DNA of 64,000 bases from positions 3,410,001 to 3,474,000 of the forward strand of contig NC_018027.1 of NCBI RefSeq assembly GCF_000266905.1. The letters are read 5' to 3'. Numbering within the stretch: the first letter of the stretch is position 1; each line of letters starts with the position of its first letter. A program made the position numbers and the translations under genes. The stretch is from Mycolicibacterium chubuense NBB4 (GTDB lineage: Bacteria; Actinomycetota; Actinomycetes; Mycobacteriales; Mycobacteriaceae). Positions 7,439-18,734 of this stretch are shown here, one piece after another. The notes under the pieces are model-generated. The model worked only from the letters and a program-made list of their open reading frames with translations. It did no database searches and was not told the DNA's origin.

Positions 7439-10228
7439 TTGACCACCGAGTTCGTGCGCCAAGACCTGGCCCAAAACTCCAGCAGCACAACCGATCACGA
7501 TCGCGTTCGCGTCATCCGGGAGGGTGTCGCGTCATATCTGCCGGATATCGATTCCGACGAGACCGCCGAATGGCTGGAGTCGTTCGACCAACTGGTGGAG
7601 CGATCCGGACCGGCACGGGCGCGCTATCTGATGTTGCGCCTCCTGGAACGTGCCAGCGAACAGCGCGTCGCGATCCCGGCGCTGACGTCCACCGACTACG
7701 TCAACACCATCCCGACCGAGCTGGAACCGTGGTTCCCCGGGGACGAGGACGTCGAACGCCGTTACCGGGCGTGGATCCGCTGGAACGCCGCCATCATGGT
7801 GCACCGCGCCCAGCGGCCCGGAGTCGGTGTGGGCGGCCACATTTCGACCTATGCCTCGTCGGCTGCGCTGTACGAGGTCGGGTTCAACCACTTCTTCCGC
7901 GGCAAGAGCCACCCGGGCGGCGGCGACCAAGTGTTCATCCAGGGCCACGCCTCCCCCGGTATCTACGCGCGCGCATTCCTCGAAGGGCGGCTGACGGCCG
8001 ACCAACTCGACGGCTTCCGCCAGGAGCACAGCCATCCCGGCGGGGGCCTGCCGTCGTACCCGCACCCGCGGCTGATGCCCGACTTCTGGGAGTTCCCCAC
8101 GGTGTCGATGGGTCTGGGCCCGATGAACGCCATCTACCAGGCGCGCTTCAACCACTACCTGCACGACCGCGGCATCAAGGACACCTCGCAACAGCACGTG
8201 TGGGCCTTCCTCGGCGACGGTGAGATGGACGAGCCCGAGAGCCGCGGGCTGGCGCACGTGGCGGCGCTCGAGGCGCTGGACAACCTCACGTTCGTCATCA
8301 ACTGCAACCTGCAGCGCCTCGACGGTCCGGTCCGTGGCAACGGCAAGATCATCCAGGAGCTGGAGTCGTTCTTCCGCGGGGCCGGCTGGAACGTCATCAA
8401 GGTGGTGTGGGGCCGCGAATGGGACGCGCTGCTGCACGCCGACAAGGACGGCGCGCTGGTGAACCTGATGAACGTGACTCCGGACGGCGATTACCAGACC
8501 TACAAGGCCAACGACGGCGGCTATGTGCGCGACCACTTCTTCGGCCGCGACCCCCGCACCAAGGCACTGGTCCAGAACATGAGCGACCAGGAGATCTGGA
8601 ACCTCAAGCGCGGCGGTCACGACTACCGCAAGGTCTACGCCGCCTATCACGCCGCCATGGAGCACAAAGGCCAGCCGACCGTCATCCTGGCCAAGACCAT
8701 CAAGGGTTACTCACTGGGCAGCCACTTCGAAGGCCGCAACGCGACCCACCAGATGAAGAAGCTGGCGCTCGAAGACCTGAAGAACTTCCGGGACAGCCAG
8801 CGCATCCCGCTGTCCGACGAGAAGCTGGAAGCCAATCCGTACCTTCCGCCGTACTACCACCCGGGGCCCGAAGCGCCGGAGATCCGCTACATGCTGGATC
8901 GCAGGCGTGCCCTCGGCGGCTTCGTGCCCGAGCGGCGCACGAAGAGCAAGGTGCTGACGCTGCCGGGCAGCGACACCTACAAGGCGCTGAAGAAGGGCTC
9001 GGGCAAGCAGGAGGTCGCCACGACGATGGCGACGGTGCGCACATTCAAGGAACTGTTGCGCGACAAGGAAGTCGGCAAACGGATCGTGCCGATCATCCCC
9101 GACGAGGCCCGCACGTTCGGCATGGACTCGTGGTTCCCGAACCTGAAGATCTACAACCGCAACGGCCAGCTGTACACGTCGGTCGACGCGGAGCTGATGC
9201 TCGCCTACAAGGAGAGCGAAATCGGCCAGATCCTGCACGAAGGCATCAACGAAGCCGGATCGACGGCGTCGTTCACCGCGGTCGGCACCTCGTATGCCAC
9301 CCACAACGAGCCGATGATCCCGATCTACATCTTCTATTCGATGTTCGGCTTCCAGCGCACCGGAGACGGACTCTGGGCGGCCGGCGACCAGATGGCCCGC
9401 GGCTTCGTGCTGGGCGCCACCGCGGGACGCACCACGCTGGTCGGTGAGGGCCTGCAGCACGCCGACGGTCACTCGCAGCTGCTGGCGTCGACCAACCCCG
9501 CCGTGGTGGCCTACGACCCTGCCTTCGCCTACGAGATCGCCCACATCGTCGAAAGCGGTCTGGAGCGGATGTACGGCGAGAACCCGGAGAACGTGTACTT
9601 CTACATCACGATCTACAACGAGCCCTACGTCCAGCCGGCCGAGCCCGAGGGCATCGACGTCGAGGGCCTGCTGCGCGGCATCTACCGCTACCGGCAGGCG
9701 CCCGAGAAGCGGTCCAACGCCGCACAGATCCTGGTGTCGGGTGTGGCCATGCCGTCGGCGCTCAAGGCTGCCGAGCTGCTGGCCGAAGAATGGGATGTCG
9801 CCGCCGACGTGTGGTCGGTGACCAGCTGGAACGAGCTCAACCGCGACGGCGTGAACATCGAGAGGGAACGGCTGCGTCACCCGGACCGGCCCGCGGGCAC
9901 GGCGTACGTCACCACCGTGCTGGCCGAGGCCGAGGGGCCGGTAGTGGCGGTGTCGGACTGGATGAGGGCGGTTCCCGAGCAGATCCGGCCGTGGGTCCCG
10001 GGCACCTACATCACGCTCGGCACCGACGGGTTCGGCTTCTCCGACACCCGCCCCGCGGCGCGCCGCTACTACAACACCGACGCCGAGTCGATCGTCGTCG
10101 CCGTGCTCGAAGGGCTGGCACGAGACGGCAACATCGACATGAAGGTCGCGGTCGCGGCGGCCGAGAAGTACGAGATCGATGATGTGATGGCGGCGCCGGA
10201 GCAGACGTCGGACCCCGGAGTCGCGTAG
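7439..10228 (+). CDS. aceE: Pyruvate dehydrogenase E1 component, homodimeric
   Basis: A 929-residue thiamine-diphosphate enzyme decarboxylating pyruvate and feeding the lipoyl E2 of the pyruvate dehydrogenase complex. The ThDP motif [10 protein letters not shown] begins near residue 260 and ends in [11 protein letters not shown]. The GGHISTYAS and [17 protein letters not shown] segments and the C-terminal [20 protein letters not shown] are typical of the AceE family, and the length equals that of M. tuberculosis AceE. The start is TTG with an AAGGAGCGGAAG ribosome site. The stop codon TAG is inside the first copy of a 28-bp palindromic tandem repeat. It diverges from the lipoprotein gene. Confidence 0.97.
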   Translation: MTTEFVRQDLAQNSSSTTDHDRVRVIREGVASYLPDIDSDETAEWLESFDQLVERSGPARARYLMLRLLERASEQRVAIPALTSTDYVNTIPTELEPWFPGDEDVERRYRAWIRWNAAIMVHRAQRPGVGVGGHISTYASSAALYEVGFNHFFRGKSHPGGGDQVFIQGHASPGIYARAFLEGRLTADQLDGFRQEHSHPGGGLPSYPHPRLMPDFWEFPTVSMGLGPMNAIYQARFNHYLHDRGIKDTSQQHVWAFLGDGEMDEPESRGLAHVAALEALDNLTFVINCNLQRLDGPVRGNGKIIQELESFFRGAGWNVIKVVWGREWDALLHADKDGALVNLMNVTPDGDYQTYKANDGGYVRDHFFGRDPRTKALVQNMSDQEIWNLKRGGHDYRKVYAAYHAAMEHKGQPTVILAKTIKGYSLGSHFEGRNATHQMKKLALEDLKNFRDSQRIPLSDEKLEANPYLPPYYHPGPEAPEIRYMLDRRRALGGFVPERRTKSKVLTLPGSDTYKALKKGSGKQEVATTMATVRTFKELLRDKEVGKRIVPIIPDEARTFGMDSWFPNLKIYNRNGQLYTSVDAELMLAYKESEIGQILHEGINEAGSTASFTAVGTSYATHNEPMIPIYIFYSMFGFQRTGDGLWAAGDQMARGFVLGATAGRTTLVGEGLQHADGHSQLLASTNPAVVAYDPAFAYEIAHIVESGLERMYGENPENVYFYITIYNEPYVQPAEPEGIDVEGLLRGIYRYRQAPEKRSNAAQILVSGVAMPSALKAAELLAEEWDVAADVWSVTSWNELNRDGVNIERERLRHPDRPAGTAYVTTVLAEAEGPVVAVSDWMRAVPEQIRPWVPGTYITLGTDGFGFSDTRPAARRYYNTDAESIVVAVLEGLARDGNIDMKVAVAAAEKYEIDDVMAAPEQTSDPGVA

Positions 10229-10374
10229 CGACGACATCGGATACCGAGTCGCGTAGCGACGACATCGGATACCGAGTCGCGTAGCGACGACATCGGATAC
10301 CGAGTCGCGTAGCGACGACATCGGATACCGAGTCGCGTAGCGACGACATCGGATACCGAGTCGCGTAGCGACGA
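10218..10374. repeat. 28-bp tandem repeat over the aceE stop codon
   Basis: GAGTCGCGTAGCGACGA recurs at 10218, 10246, 10274, 10302, 10330 and 10358 with an exact 28-base period and essentially no divergence. Each unit contains the palindrome GTCGC-GTA-GCGAC. The first copy encodes the last residues and the TAG stop of aceE. There are no spacers, so this is not a CRISPR array. It could act as a stack of RNA hairpins between aceE and mabR. Confidence 0.95.
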
Positions 10375-10384
10375 GTTAGAGGGT

Positions 10385-10398
10385 TCCGCTAAAGCGGA
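10385..10398. promoter_or_regulatory. Palindrome just upstream of mabR
   Basis: TCCGCTAAAGCGGA is a perfect 6-bp inverted repeat around AA, 15 bases before the mabR ATG. It could be an autoregulatory operator, or a small hairpin in the leader. Confidence 0.35.
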
Positions 10399-10413
10399 GC
10401 GTAGATTTTAGGG

Positions 10414-11703
10414 ATGCCCGACAACAATCGGTTCATCCCGCCGCGGTCGACGGTCGAGGTGCTGGAGAACGTGCCGGACTCGGTGCTGCGCCGGCTCCAG
10501 CAGTACTCGGGGCGGCTGGCCACCCAGGCCGTGCATGCGCTGGAGGAGCGGCTGCCGTTCTTCGCGGACCTGGAGGCGTCCCAACGGGCCAGCGTGCAGT
10601 TGGTCGTGCAGACCGCGGTGGTGAACTTCGTCGAATGGATGCGCCAGCCCGACAGTGACGTGAGCTACACGGCACAGGCGTTCGAGGTGGTCCCGCAGGA
10701 CCTGCGCCGGCGGATCGCGCTGCGGCAGTCCGTCGAGATGGTCCGCATCACGATGGAGTTCTTCGAGGAAGTGGTCCCCCTGCTGGCCCGCAACGAAGAG
10801 CAGTTGACCGCACTGACGGCGGGCATCCTGCGCTACAGCCGCGATCTCGCGTTCGCCGCGGCCTCCGCTTACGCCGACCAAGCCGAAGCGCGCGGCGCGT
10901 GGGACACCCGGATGGAGGCCAACCTCGTCGACGCGGTGGTCCGCGGCGACATCGGGCCCGACCTGCAGTCCCAGGCCGCCGCGCTGAACTGGGACGCCAC
11001 GGCGCCGGCGACGGTGGTCGTCGGGATGCCGCGCCCCGACCGGATGGACCTGACGGGAGAAGACGTCCACGACGTCGCCCAGCGCAACGGCCGGGCCGCG
11101 TTGTCGGACGTGCACGGCACATGGCTGGTCGCGGTCGTGTCCGGAGCGTTGTCGCAGACCGACCGGTTCCTCTCGGACTTGATGACGGTGTTCGCCGACG
11201 GTCCCGTGGTGATCGGGCCGAACGCGCCGACGCTCGGCGCGGCGCATCGCAGTGCCACCGAGGCGATCGCGGGCATGAACGCCGTCGCCGGGTGGCGCGG
11301 CGCGCCGAGGCCGGTGGCGGCCAGAGAACTGCTGCCCGAGCGGGCCCTGCTCGGCGACGCCACCGCGGCCGCGGCGCTGGAAACTGACGTGATGCGCCCG
11401 CTCGCGGACGCCGGGCCCGCGCTGATGGACACCCTCGACGCCTACCTGGACTCCGGCGGCGCAATCGAGGCGTGCGCACGCCGATTGTTCGTTCATCCAA
11501 ACACCGTGCGCTACCGGCTGCGCCGCATCGCTGACTTCACCGGTCGCGACCCGACCGTTCCGCGTGACGCGTACGTGCTACGGGTCGCCTCGACGGTCGG
11601 CAGGTTGACGCGCCAGGCCAGTCAGGCGAGCTCGCCGGACCCCGGGATCCGGCAGGTCACCGGTGTTGCCTCGGTCACAAACCCGGACCGCCCGCGACTG
11701 TGA
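10414..11703 (+). CDS. mabR: PucR/CdaR-type regulator of the FAS-II operon (MabR)
   Basis: A 429-residue transcription factor. The N-terminal two thirds is a sensor-like region without a known ligand. The C-terminus carries a PucR-type helix-turn-helix (residues about 350-400: GGAIEACARRLFVHPNTVRYRLRRI). It is orthologous by position and sequence type to Rv2242 (MabR), reported to control the fasII operon by binding upstream of fabD. It lies directly upstream of fabD in the same orientation, separated by 128 bases that contain inverted repeats. The ATG follows a 28-bp hairpin array and a small palindrome. Confidence 0.9.
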   Translation: MPDNNRFIPPRSTVEVLENVPDSVLRRLQQYSGRLATQAVHALEERLPFFADLEASQRASVQLVVQTAVVNFVEWMRQPDSDVSYTAQAFEVVPQDLRRRIALRQSVEMVRITMEFFEEVVPLLARNEEQLTALTAGILRYSRDLAFAAASAYADQAEARGAWDTRMEANLVDAVVRGDIGPDLQSQAAALNWDATAPATVVVGMPRPDRMDLTGEDVHDVAQRNGRAALSDVHGTWLVAVVSGALSQTDRFLSDLMTVFADGPVVIGPNAPTLGAAHRSATEAIAGMNAVAGWRGAPRPVAARELLPERALLGDATAAAALETDVMRPLADAGPALMDTLDAYLDSGGAIEACARRLFVHPNTVRYRLRRIADFTGRDPTVPRDAYVLRVASTVGRLTRQASQASSPDPGIRQVTGVASVTNPDRPRL

Positions 11704-11767
11704 TGTGTTGCGCTGCGGTCTCAATGGCATCGCTTCACATGCGGATTTGTGGCGTACCTACAAAAAC

Positions 11768-11827
11768 CTAAGAAAGAGTTCATAGTCTCTTACACGGCGC
11801 AAAACCGTCTTCACAATGTTTTCTTAG
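11768..11827. promoter_or_regulatory. Inverted repeat in the fabD promoter region
   Basis: CTAAGAAA (11768-11775) and TTTCTTAG (11820-11827) are exact complements flanking an AT-rich stretch just before the fabD GTG. Inside it AAGAG and CTCTT form a second, smaller inverted repeat. These are candidate MabR contact sites in the operon promoter. The AT-richness of this 60-base stretch contrasts with the surrounding DNA. Confidence 0.45.
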
Positions 11828-11831
11828 AGAC

Positions 11832-12773
11832 GTGCCTGACAAGACTGTGCTTGCATTCCTCGCGCCCGGGCAGGGCTCCCAGACGCCCGGCATGCTCGCC
11901 GAGTGGCTGGAGCTGCCCAGAGCGGCTGAGCGCATCGCGGCGTGGTCGGAGATCAGCGGCCTGGATCTCGCCCGGCTGGGCACCACCGCCACCGCGGAGG
12001 AGATCACTGATACCGCGGTGACGCAGCCCCTCGTCGTGGCCGCGACCCTGCTGGCCTACGAGGAGCTCGTCAACCGCTCCGTGCTCGCCGGAAACGAGGA
12101 CATCGTCGCGGCGGGTCACTCCGTCGGTGAGATCGCCGCCTACGCGATCGCCGGCGTCATCTCCGCCGACGAAGCCGTGTCCCTGGCCGCGACCCGCGGC
12201 CGCGAGATGGCCAAGGCGTGCGCGCTGGAGCCCACCGGGATGTCGGCGCTGCTCGGCGGCGACGAGGCGGAGGTGCTCGCACGCCTCGAGGCGCTGGACC
12301 TGGTTCCGGCCAACCGCAACGCGGCCGGACAGATCGTCGCCGCCGGTGCGCTCGCCGCGCTCGAGAAGCTCGCCGAGGACCCCCCGGCCCGCGCCCGCGT
12401 CCGTCCGCTGGCGACCGCAGGCGCGTTCCACACCCAGTACATGGCCCCGGCCCTGGACGAGTACGCCACCGTCGCCGACCGCGTCAACCCGTCGGAGCCG
12501 GCGGTCACGCTGCTGTCGAACTCCGACGGCAGGCCGGTGTCCTCGGCCGCCGACGCGATGGCGAAACTCGTCGCGCAGATGACCCGGCCCGTGCGCTGGG
12601 ACCTGTGCACCGCCGGCATGAAGGAGCTCGGGGTCACCGCGATCGTCGAGTTCCCCCCAGCGGGGACGCTGACCGGCATCGCCAAGAGAGAGATGAAGGG
12701 GACGCCGGCCTATCCGGTCAAGGCTCCCGCTGACCTGGACGGACTCGCAGAGGTTCTGCGCGCCGACCGGTGA
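11832..12773 (+). CDS. fabD: Malonyl-CoA:ACP transacylase
   Basis: A 313-residue enzyme loading malonyl groups onto AcpM for meromycolate elongation. It shows FLAPGQGSQTPGM at the N-terminus, the catalytic AGHSVGEIAAYA with the serine near residue 97, and TAGAFHTQYMAP with the catalytic histidine. The GTG start gives MPDKTVLAFLAPGQG, the standard beginning; the ribosome site is weak. First gene of the fabD-acpM-kasA-kasB-accD6 operon. Confidence 0.96.
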   Translation: MPDKTVLAFLAPGQGSQTPGMLAEWLELPRAAERIAAWSEISGLDLARLGTTATAEEITDTAVTQPLVVAATLLAYEELVNRSVLAGNEDIVAAGHSVGEIAAYAIAGVISADEAVSLAATRGREMAKACALEPTGMSALLGGDEAEVLARLEALDLVPANRNAAGQIVAAGALAALEKLAEDPPARARVRPLATAGAFHTQYMAPALDEYATVADRVNPSEPAVTLLSNSDGRPVSSAADAMAKLVAQMTRPVRWDLCTAGMKELGVTAIVEFPPAGTLTGIAKREMKGTPAYPVKAPADLDGLAEVLRADR

Positions 12774-12832
12774 CAAGTCCATACCGCAAGAGTTCGATTC
12801 GAAGTAACACCCGATAAATAGAAGGAGCCACT

Positions 12833-13125
12833 GTGCCCGCCACTCAGGAAGAAATCATCGCCGGCCTCGCCGAGATCATCGAAGAGGTCACCGGCATCGA
12901 GCCGTCCGAGGTGACTCCCGAGAAGTCGTTCGTCGACGACCTGGACATCGACTCGCTGTCGATGGTGGAGATCGCCGTGCAGACCGAGGACAAGTACGGC
13001 GTGAAGATCCCCGACGAGGACCTCGCCGGTCTGCGCACCGTGGGTGACGTCGTCGCCTACATCCAGAAGCTCGAGGAAGAGAACCCCGAGGCCGCCGCGG
13101 CCCTGCGCGAGAAGTTCGCAGCAGA

Positions 13126-13129
<4 letters not shown>
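12833..13129 (+). CDS. acpM: Meromycolate-extension acyl carrier protein
   Basis: A 98-residue acyl carrier protein. The phosphopantetheine attachment serine is residue 41 in [14 protein letters not shown]. As in other mycobacterial AcpM proteins, it is longer than bacterial ACPs, with a C-terminal acidic extension ([19 protein letters not shown]). GTG start preceded by GAAGGAGCCACT. Its stop overlaps the kasA start by four bases (ATGA). It carries the growing chain through KasA and KasB. Confidence 0.97.
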
Positions 13130-14376
<1,247 letters not shown>

Positions 14377-14435
14377 ACCCGAAACGCCAGGCCTCACGGC
14401 CGTCGACAGATTGCAGAAAGGACGCGCGGGTCAGT

Positions 14436-15686
14436 ATGGCTCCCACTACAGGTAACGGGCTGCCCGACGTCGTCGTCACCGGCATGGCGATGACGACGAG
14501 CGTGTCCACGAGTGCCGAGGGCACCTGGAGGGCGCTCCTCGACGGTAAGAGCGGAATTCGCAGGCTCGAGGATTCCTTCGTCGAGGAGTTCGACCTCCCG
14601 GTGCGCATCGGCGGCCATCTGCTCGAGGAATTCGACGGTGAGCTGACCAAGGTCGAGAACCGCCGGATGTCCTATCCGCAGAAGATGGCGACCGTTCTCG
14701 GGCGCCGCGTCTGGGAGAACGCAGGCTCCCCCGAGGTCGACACCACGCGCCTGCTGGTGTCGATCGGGACCGGCCTCGGCGGTGCCGAGGCCCTGGTCTT
14801 CGCCTACGACGGCATGCGGGATCGCGGCCTGAAGGCCGTGTCTCCGCTGTCGGTGCAGATGTACATGCCGAACGGGCCGTCGGCGGTCGTCGGGCTCGAC
14901 CGTGGCGCCAAGGCGGGCGTCGTGACGCCGGTGTCGGCGTGCGCGTCGGGCTCGGAGGGCATCGCTCAGGCATGGCGCAACATCGTGCTGGGCGAGGCCG
15001 ACATCGCGATCTGCGGCGGTGTCGAGCAGCGCATCGAGGCGGTGCCCATCGCCGGCTTCGCCCAGATGCGCATCGTGATGTCCACCAACAACGACGATCC
15101 CGCCGGCGCGTGCCGTCCGTTCGACAGGGACCGCGACGGCTTCGTGTTCGGTGAGGCCGGCGCCCTGATGGTCATCGAGACCGAGGCGCACGCCAAGGCC
15201 CGCGGTGCCACGATCCTGGCCCGGCTGATGGGCGCCAGCATCACCTCGGACGGGTTCCACATGGTGGCTCCCGACCCCAACGGCGAACGTGCCGGTTTCG
15301 CGATGACGCGGGCCATCCAGCTCGCCGGTCTACAGCCGACCGACATCGACCACGTCAACGCCCACGCGACCGGGACCAGCGTCGGCGACGTCGCCGAGGG
15401 CCAGGCCATCAACAACGCGATGGGCGGTCACCGGCCCGCCGTCTACGCACCGAAGTCCGCGCTGGGCCACTCGGTCGGCGCGGTCGGAGCAGTGGAGTCG
15501 ATCCTCACCGTGCAGGCGCTGCGCGACGGCGTCATCCCGCCGACCCTGAATTTGAAGAACCTCGACCCCGAGATCGACCTCGATGTGGTCTCCGGTTCTC
15601 CTCGGCCGGGCAACTACGAATACGCCATCAACAACTCATTCGGATTCGGCGGGCACAACGTCGCACTCGCCTTCGGGAAGTACTGA
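14436..15686 (+). CDS. kasB: Beta-ketoacyl-ACP synthase KasB
   Basis: A 416-residue paralogue of KasA, the same length, performing the later elongation steps to full-length meromycolate. Catalytic elements are intact: [44 protein letters not shown] and [13 protein letters not shown]. The N-terminus ([21 protein letters not shown]) differs from KasA mainly in the first 15 residues. The ribosome site is AGAAAGGACG. It follows kasA by 59 bases and precedes accD6 by 16. Confidence 0.96.
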   Translation: MAPTTGNGLPDVVVTGMAMTTSVSTSAEGTWRALLDGKSGIRRLEDSFVEEFDLPVRIGGHLLEEFDGELTKVENRRMSYPQKMATVLGRRVWENAGSPEVDTTRLLVSIGTGLGGAEALVFAYDGMRDRGLKAVSPLSVQMYMPNGPSAVVGLDRGAKAGVVTPVSACASGSEGIAQAWRNIVLGEADIAICGGVEQRIEAVPIAGFAQMRIVMSTNNDDPAGACRPFDRDRDGFVFGEAGALMVIETEAHAKARGATILARLMGASITSDGFHMVAPDPNGERAGFAMTRAIQLAGLQPTDIDHVNAHATGTSVGDVAEGQAINNAMGGHRPAVYAPKSALGHSVGAVGAVESILTVQALRDGVIPPTLNLKNLDPEIDLDVVSGSPRPGNYEYAINNSFGFGGHNVALAFGKY

Positions 15687-15702
15687 GACAGCAGGAGAAC
15701 AC

Positions 15703-17124
15703 ATGACGATAATGGCCCCCGAAGCAGTCGACGAGTCCCTCGATCCGCGCGATCCCCTGCTGCGGCTGTCGACGTTCTTCGACGACGGCAGCGTCGAGCT
15801 GCTGCACGAGCGCGACAAGTCCGGTGTGCTCGCCGCGGCCGGCACCGTCAACGGGGTGCGGACGATCGCGTTCTGCACCGACGGCACCGTGATGGGCGGC
15901 GCGATGGGTGTCGAGGGGTGCAAGCACATCGTCGACGCCTACGACGTCGCGATCGAGGAGCAGAGCCCGATCGTCGGCATCTGGCACTCGGGCGGCGCCC
16001 GGCTCGCCGAGGGCGTCAAGGCGCTGCACGCGGTGGGCCTGGTGTTCGAGGCGATGATCCGCGCCTCGGGCTACATCCCGCAGATCTCGGTGGTGGTCGG
16101 CTTCGCCGCCGGCGGCGCGGCCTACGGTCCCGCACTGACCGACGTCATCGTGATGGCCCCCGACAGCAAGGTGTTCGTCACCGGCCCGGACGTCGTGCGC
16201 AGTGTCACCGGCGAGGATGTCGACATGGTGTCGCTCGGCGGACCCGAGGCGCACCACAAGAAGTCCGGCGTGTGCCACATCGTCGCCGACGACGAGCTCG
16301 ACGCCTACGAGCGCGGCCGTCGCCTGGTCGGATTGTTCTGCCAGCAGGGGCATTTCGACCGCAGCAAGGCCGAGGCCGGCGACACCGACCTCAAGGCGCT
16401 GCTGCCCGAGTCGGCTCGTCGCGCCTATGACGTGCACCCGCTCGTGGAGGCCCTGCTCGACGAGGGTGTGCCCTTTGAGGAGTTCCAGTCGCGCTGGGCG
16501 CCCTCGATCGTCGTGGGCCTGGGCCGGCTGGCCGGGCGCACCGTCGGCGTCATCGCCAACAACCCGCTGCGCCTCGGCGGGTGCCTGAACTCTGAAAGTG
16601 CCGAGAAGTCGGCCCGTTTCGTGCGCCTGTGCGATGCGTTCGGCATCCCTCTGGTCGTGCTCGTCGACGTGCCCGGTTACCTGCCCGGCGTGGACCAGGA
16701 GTGGGGCGGCGTGGTGCGTCGCGGCGCCAAGCTGCTGCACGCCTTCGGTGAGTCCTCGGTGCCGCGTGTCACGCTGGTCACCCGCAAGATCTACGGCGGC
16801 GCCTACATCGCGATGAACTCGCGCTCGCTCAACGCCACCAAGGTGTTCGCGTGGCCGGACGCCGAGGTCGCCGTGATGGGCGCCAAGGCCGCGGTCGGCA
16901 TCTTGCACAAGAAGAAGCTCGCCGCCGCCGCTCCCGAGGAGCGCGACGCGCTGCACGAGGCGCTGGCCGTCGAGCACGAGAAGATCGCCGGCGGCGTGGA
17001 TTCGGCGATCGAGATCGGTGTGGTCGACGAGAAGATCGATCCGGCGCACACGCGGTCCAAGCTGACCCAGGCTCTGGCCGAGGCCCCCGCCCGCCGCGGC
17101 CGCCACAAGAACATCCCGCTGTAA
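15703..17124 (+). CDS. accD6: Acyl-CoA carboxylase carboxyltransferase beta subunit AccD6
   Basis: A 473-residue carboxyltransferase, the same length as M. tuberculosis AccD6, transferring carboxyl from biotin to acetyl-CoA to form malonyl-CoA for FAS-II. It shows the crotonase-fold carboxyltransferase motifs: GIWHSGGARLAEGV (first oxyanion hole), VVGFAAGGAAYGPALTD and, in the second half, VDVPGYLPGVDQEWGGVVRRGAKLL. ATG 15703 is chosen after an AGCAGGAGAA ribosome site; the longer frame overlaps kasB. Last gene of the operon. A long inverted repeat follows 24 bases after the stop. Confidence 0.95.
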   Translation: MTIMAPEAVDESLDPRDPLLRLSTFFDDGSVELLHERDKSGVLAAAGTVNGVRTIAFCTDGTVMGGAMGVEGCKHIVDAYDVAIEEQSPIVGIWHSGGARLAEGVKALHAVGLVFEAMIRASGYIPQISVVVGFAAGGAAYGPALTDVIVMAPDSKVFVTGPDVVRSVTGEDVDMVSLGGPEAHHKKSGVCHIVADDELDAYERGRRLVGLFCQQGHFDRSKAEAGDTDLKALLPESARRAYDVHPLVEALLDEGVPFEEFQSRWAPSIVVGLGRLAGRTVGVIANNPLRLGGCLNSESAEKSARFVRLCDAFGIPLVVLVDVPGYLPGVDQEWGGVVRRGAKLLHAFGESSVPRVTLVTRKIYGGAYIAMNSRSLNATKVFAWPDAEVAVMGAKAAVGILHKKKLAAAAPEERDALHEALAVEHEKIAGGVDSAIEIGVVDEKIDPAHTRSKLTQALAEAPARRGRHKNIPL

Positions 17125-17148
17125 CCCTCACCCCGCCAACCCTCAGCC

Positions 17149-17211
17149 CGCCGAAATTGCATTCCGCGCGGTCCTCACTCGGGATTTCGCACGCGGAATG
17201 CAGTTTCGGCG
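17149..17211. repeat. Long inverted repeat between accD6 and glpD
   Basis: The 20-base arms at 17149-17168 and 17192-17211 (CGCCGAAATTGCATTCCGCG and its complement with one mismatch) flank a 23-base loop. The right arm lies inside the glpD 3' coding region, so the last codons of glpD form part of the repeat. The stem could act as a bidirectional terminator for the convergent operons. The shape also fits a dispersed palindromic element. Confidence 0.9.
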
Positions 17212-18734
17212 AGGATTTCCTCGGCCGCCGGCAGGGCGCGCTCGCGGTCCCCGGCGACCAGGCCGATCCTCGTGCGGCGGTCCAGGATGTCATCGACCGT
17301 CAGTGCGCCTTCGTGCGTGACGGCGTACTCGAATTCGGCCCGTGTGACGTCGATGCCCTCGGCCACCGCATCGGTGGGCCTCGGGCACCGCGCCCGCGCG
17401 ATGACATTCGGCGCCTCGGCACCGTAGCGCTCCACCAGCGAGCCCGGCAGCGGCCATGATGCACTCTGCGCCGCAACGGGATTCGACGGCGCGCCGACCA
17501 GCGGCAGGTTGCGGGTGCGGCACGCGCCGGCGCTCAGGCCGCGCAGCGTCACCGCGCGGTCGATCACGTCCTCGGCCATGTACCGGTATTCGGTGAGCTT
17601 GCCGCCGATGACGCTGATCACGCCCGACGGCGACTCGACCACCGCGTGCTCGCGCGACACGTCCGCCGTCCGCCCCGCGCCGGTGTCGATGAGCGGCCGC
17701 AGGCCGGCATAGGCGCCGACCACGTCGTCTCGGCCCAGCGCCGTCTCGAGCGCGGTGTTGACGGTATCGAGCAGGAACGAGACCTCCGAGGGGGTCGGCT
17801 GCGGCACGTCGGGGATCGGCCCCGGGGCGTCCTCGTCGGTGAGGCCCAGGTACACCCGTCCGAGTTGCTCGGGCATCGCGAACACGAATCTGTTGATCTC
17901 GCCCGGGATCGGAATGGTCAGTGCCGCAGTCGGATGGCCGAACGCCGCCGCGTCGAACACGAGGTGGGTGCCCCGGCTCGGGCGCAGCGTTATCGAGTCG
18001 TCGACCTCCCCCGCCCATACTCCCGTGGCGTTGACGACAGCACGCGCACGCACCCGCATCGTCTCACCGGAGAGCGTGTCGGTCAGCGTGACCGAGGTCC
18101 GCGACGCGTCGCTCGCGGCGACGCGGGTGAGGATCCTCGCGCCGTGCTGGGCGGCGGTGCGCGCTACGGCGGTGACGAGTCGCGCGTCGTCGATCAACTG
18201 GCCGTCGTAGGCCAGCAGCGCTCCGTCGAGGCCGGCGCGGCGGACGGTGGGCGCCAGCGCGATGGCTCGTTGCGCGTCCACCCGGTGCGATCTGGGCAAG
18301 ACGGTGGCCGACGTGCCGGCCAGCCTACGCAACCCGTCGCCGGCGGCGAAGCCGATCCGCACCAGCGTCCGCGACGCCGTACTCATCTCAGGCAGCAGCG
18401 GGACGAGCTGAGGCATGGCGCGTACGAGATGAGGAGCGTTGCGCGACATCAGGATTCCACGCTCGACGGCACTGCGCCGGGCGATCCCGACGTTGCCGCT
18501 GGCGAGGTAGCGCAGCCCGCCGTGCACCAGCTTCGAACTCCACCGGCTGGTCCCGAAGGCCAGATCGTGTTTCTCCACCAGCGTGACCGACAAGCCACGG
18601 GTCACCGCGTCGAGGGCGACGCCGACGCCGGTGATGCCGCCACCGATCACCAGGACGTCGGTCGGCGCGCCGTCGGCGATCATCGCGAGCTCCGCCGTGC
18701 GGCGAGCCGCGGACAAGGCGGTGGCGCCGCTCAC
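17175..18734 (-). CDS. glpD: Glycerol-3-phosphate dehydrogenase (FAD)
   Basis: A 519-residue flavoenzyme oxidising sn-glycerol-3-phosphate to dihydroxyacetone phosphate. The FAD-binding dinucleotide motif DVLVIGGGITGVGVALDAV lies near residue 25, followed by GTSRWSSKLVHGGLRYLASG typical of GlpD. GTG 18734 gives the expected short leader LSAARRTAEL and overlaps the tetR stop (GTGA), so the two form an operon, as for Rv2249c-Rv2250c. A longer open frame extends upstream into tetR but is spurious. The C-terminal codons lie in a long inverted repeat. Confidence 0.92.
   Translation of the reverse strand: MSGATALSAARRTAELAMIADGAPTDVLVIGGGITGVGVALDAVTRGLSVTLVEKHDLAFGTSRWSSKLVHGGLRYLASGNVGIARRSAVERGILMSRNAPHLVRAMPQLVPLLPEMSTASRTLVRIGFAAGDGLRRLAGTSATVLPRSHRVDAQRAIALAPTVRRAGLDGALLAYDGQLIDDARLVTAVARTAAQHGARILTRVAASDASRTSVTLTDTLSGETMRVRARAVVNATGVWAGEVDDSITLRPSRGTHLVFDAAAFGHPTAALTIPIPGEINRFVFAMPEQLGRVYLGLTDEDAPGPIPDVPQPTPSEVSFLLDTVNTALETALGRDDVVGAYAGLRPLIDTGAGRTADVSREHAVVESPSGVISVIGGKLTEYRYMAEDVIDRAVTLRGLSAGACRTRNLPLVGAPSNPVAAQSASWPLPGSLVERYGAEAPNVIARARCPRPTDAVAEGIDVTRAEFEYAVTHEGALTVDDILDRRTRIGLVAGDRERALPAAEEILAETAFRVRNPE

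Noticed and set aside
7532..8665. A 377-residue minus-strand frame inside aceE
   Set aside because: Antisense shadow of a well-conserved aceE coding region.
10218..10374. CRISPR-like array after aceE
   Set aside because: The 28-bp units are directly adjacent with no spacers and near-identical throughout, and no cas genes are present. It is a simple tandem repeat.
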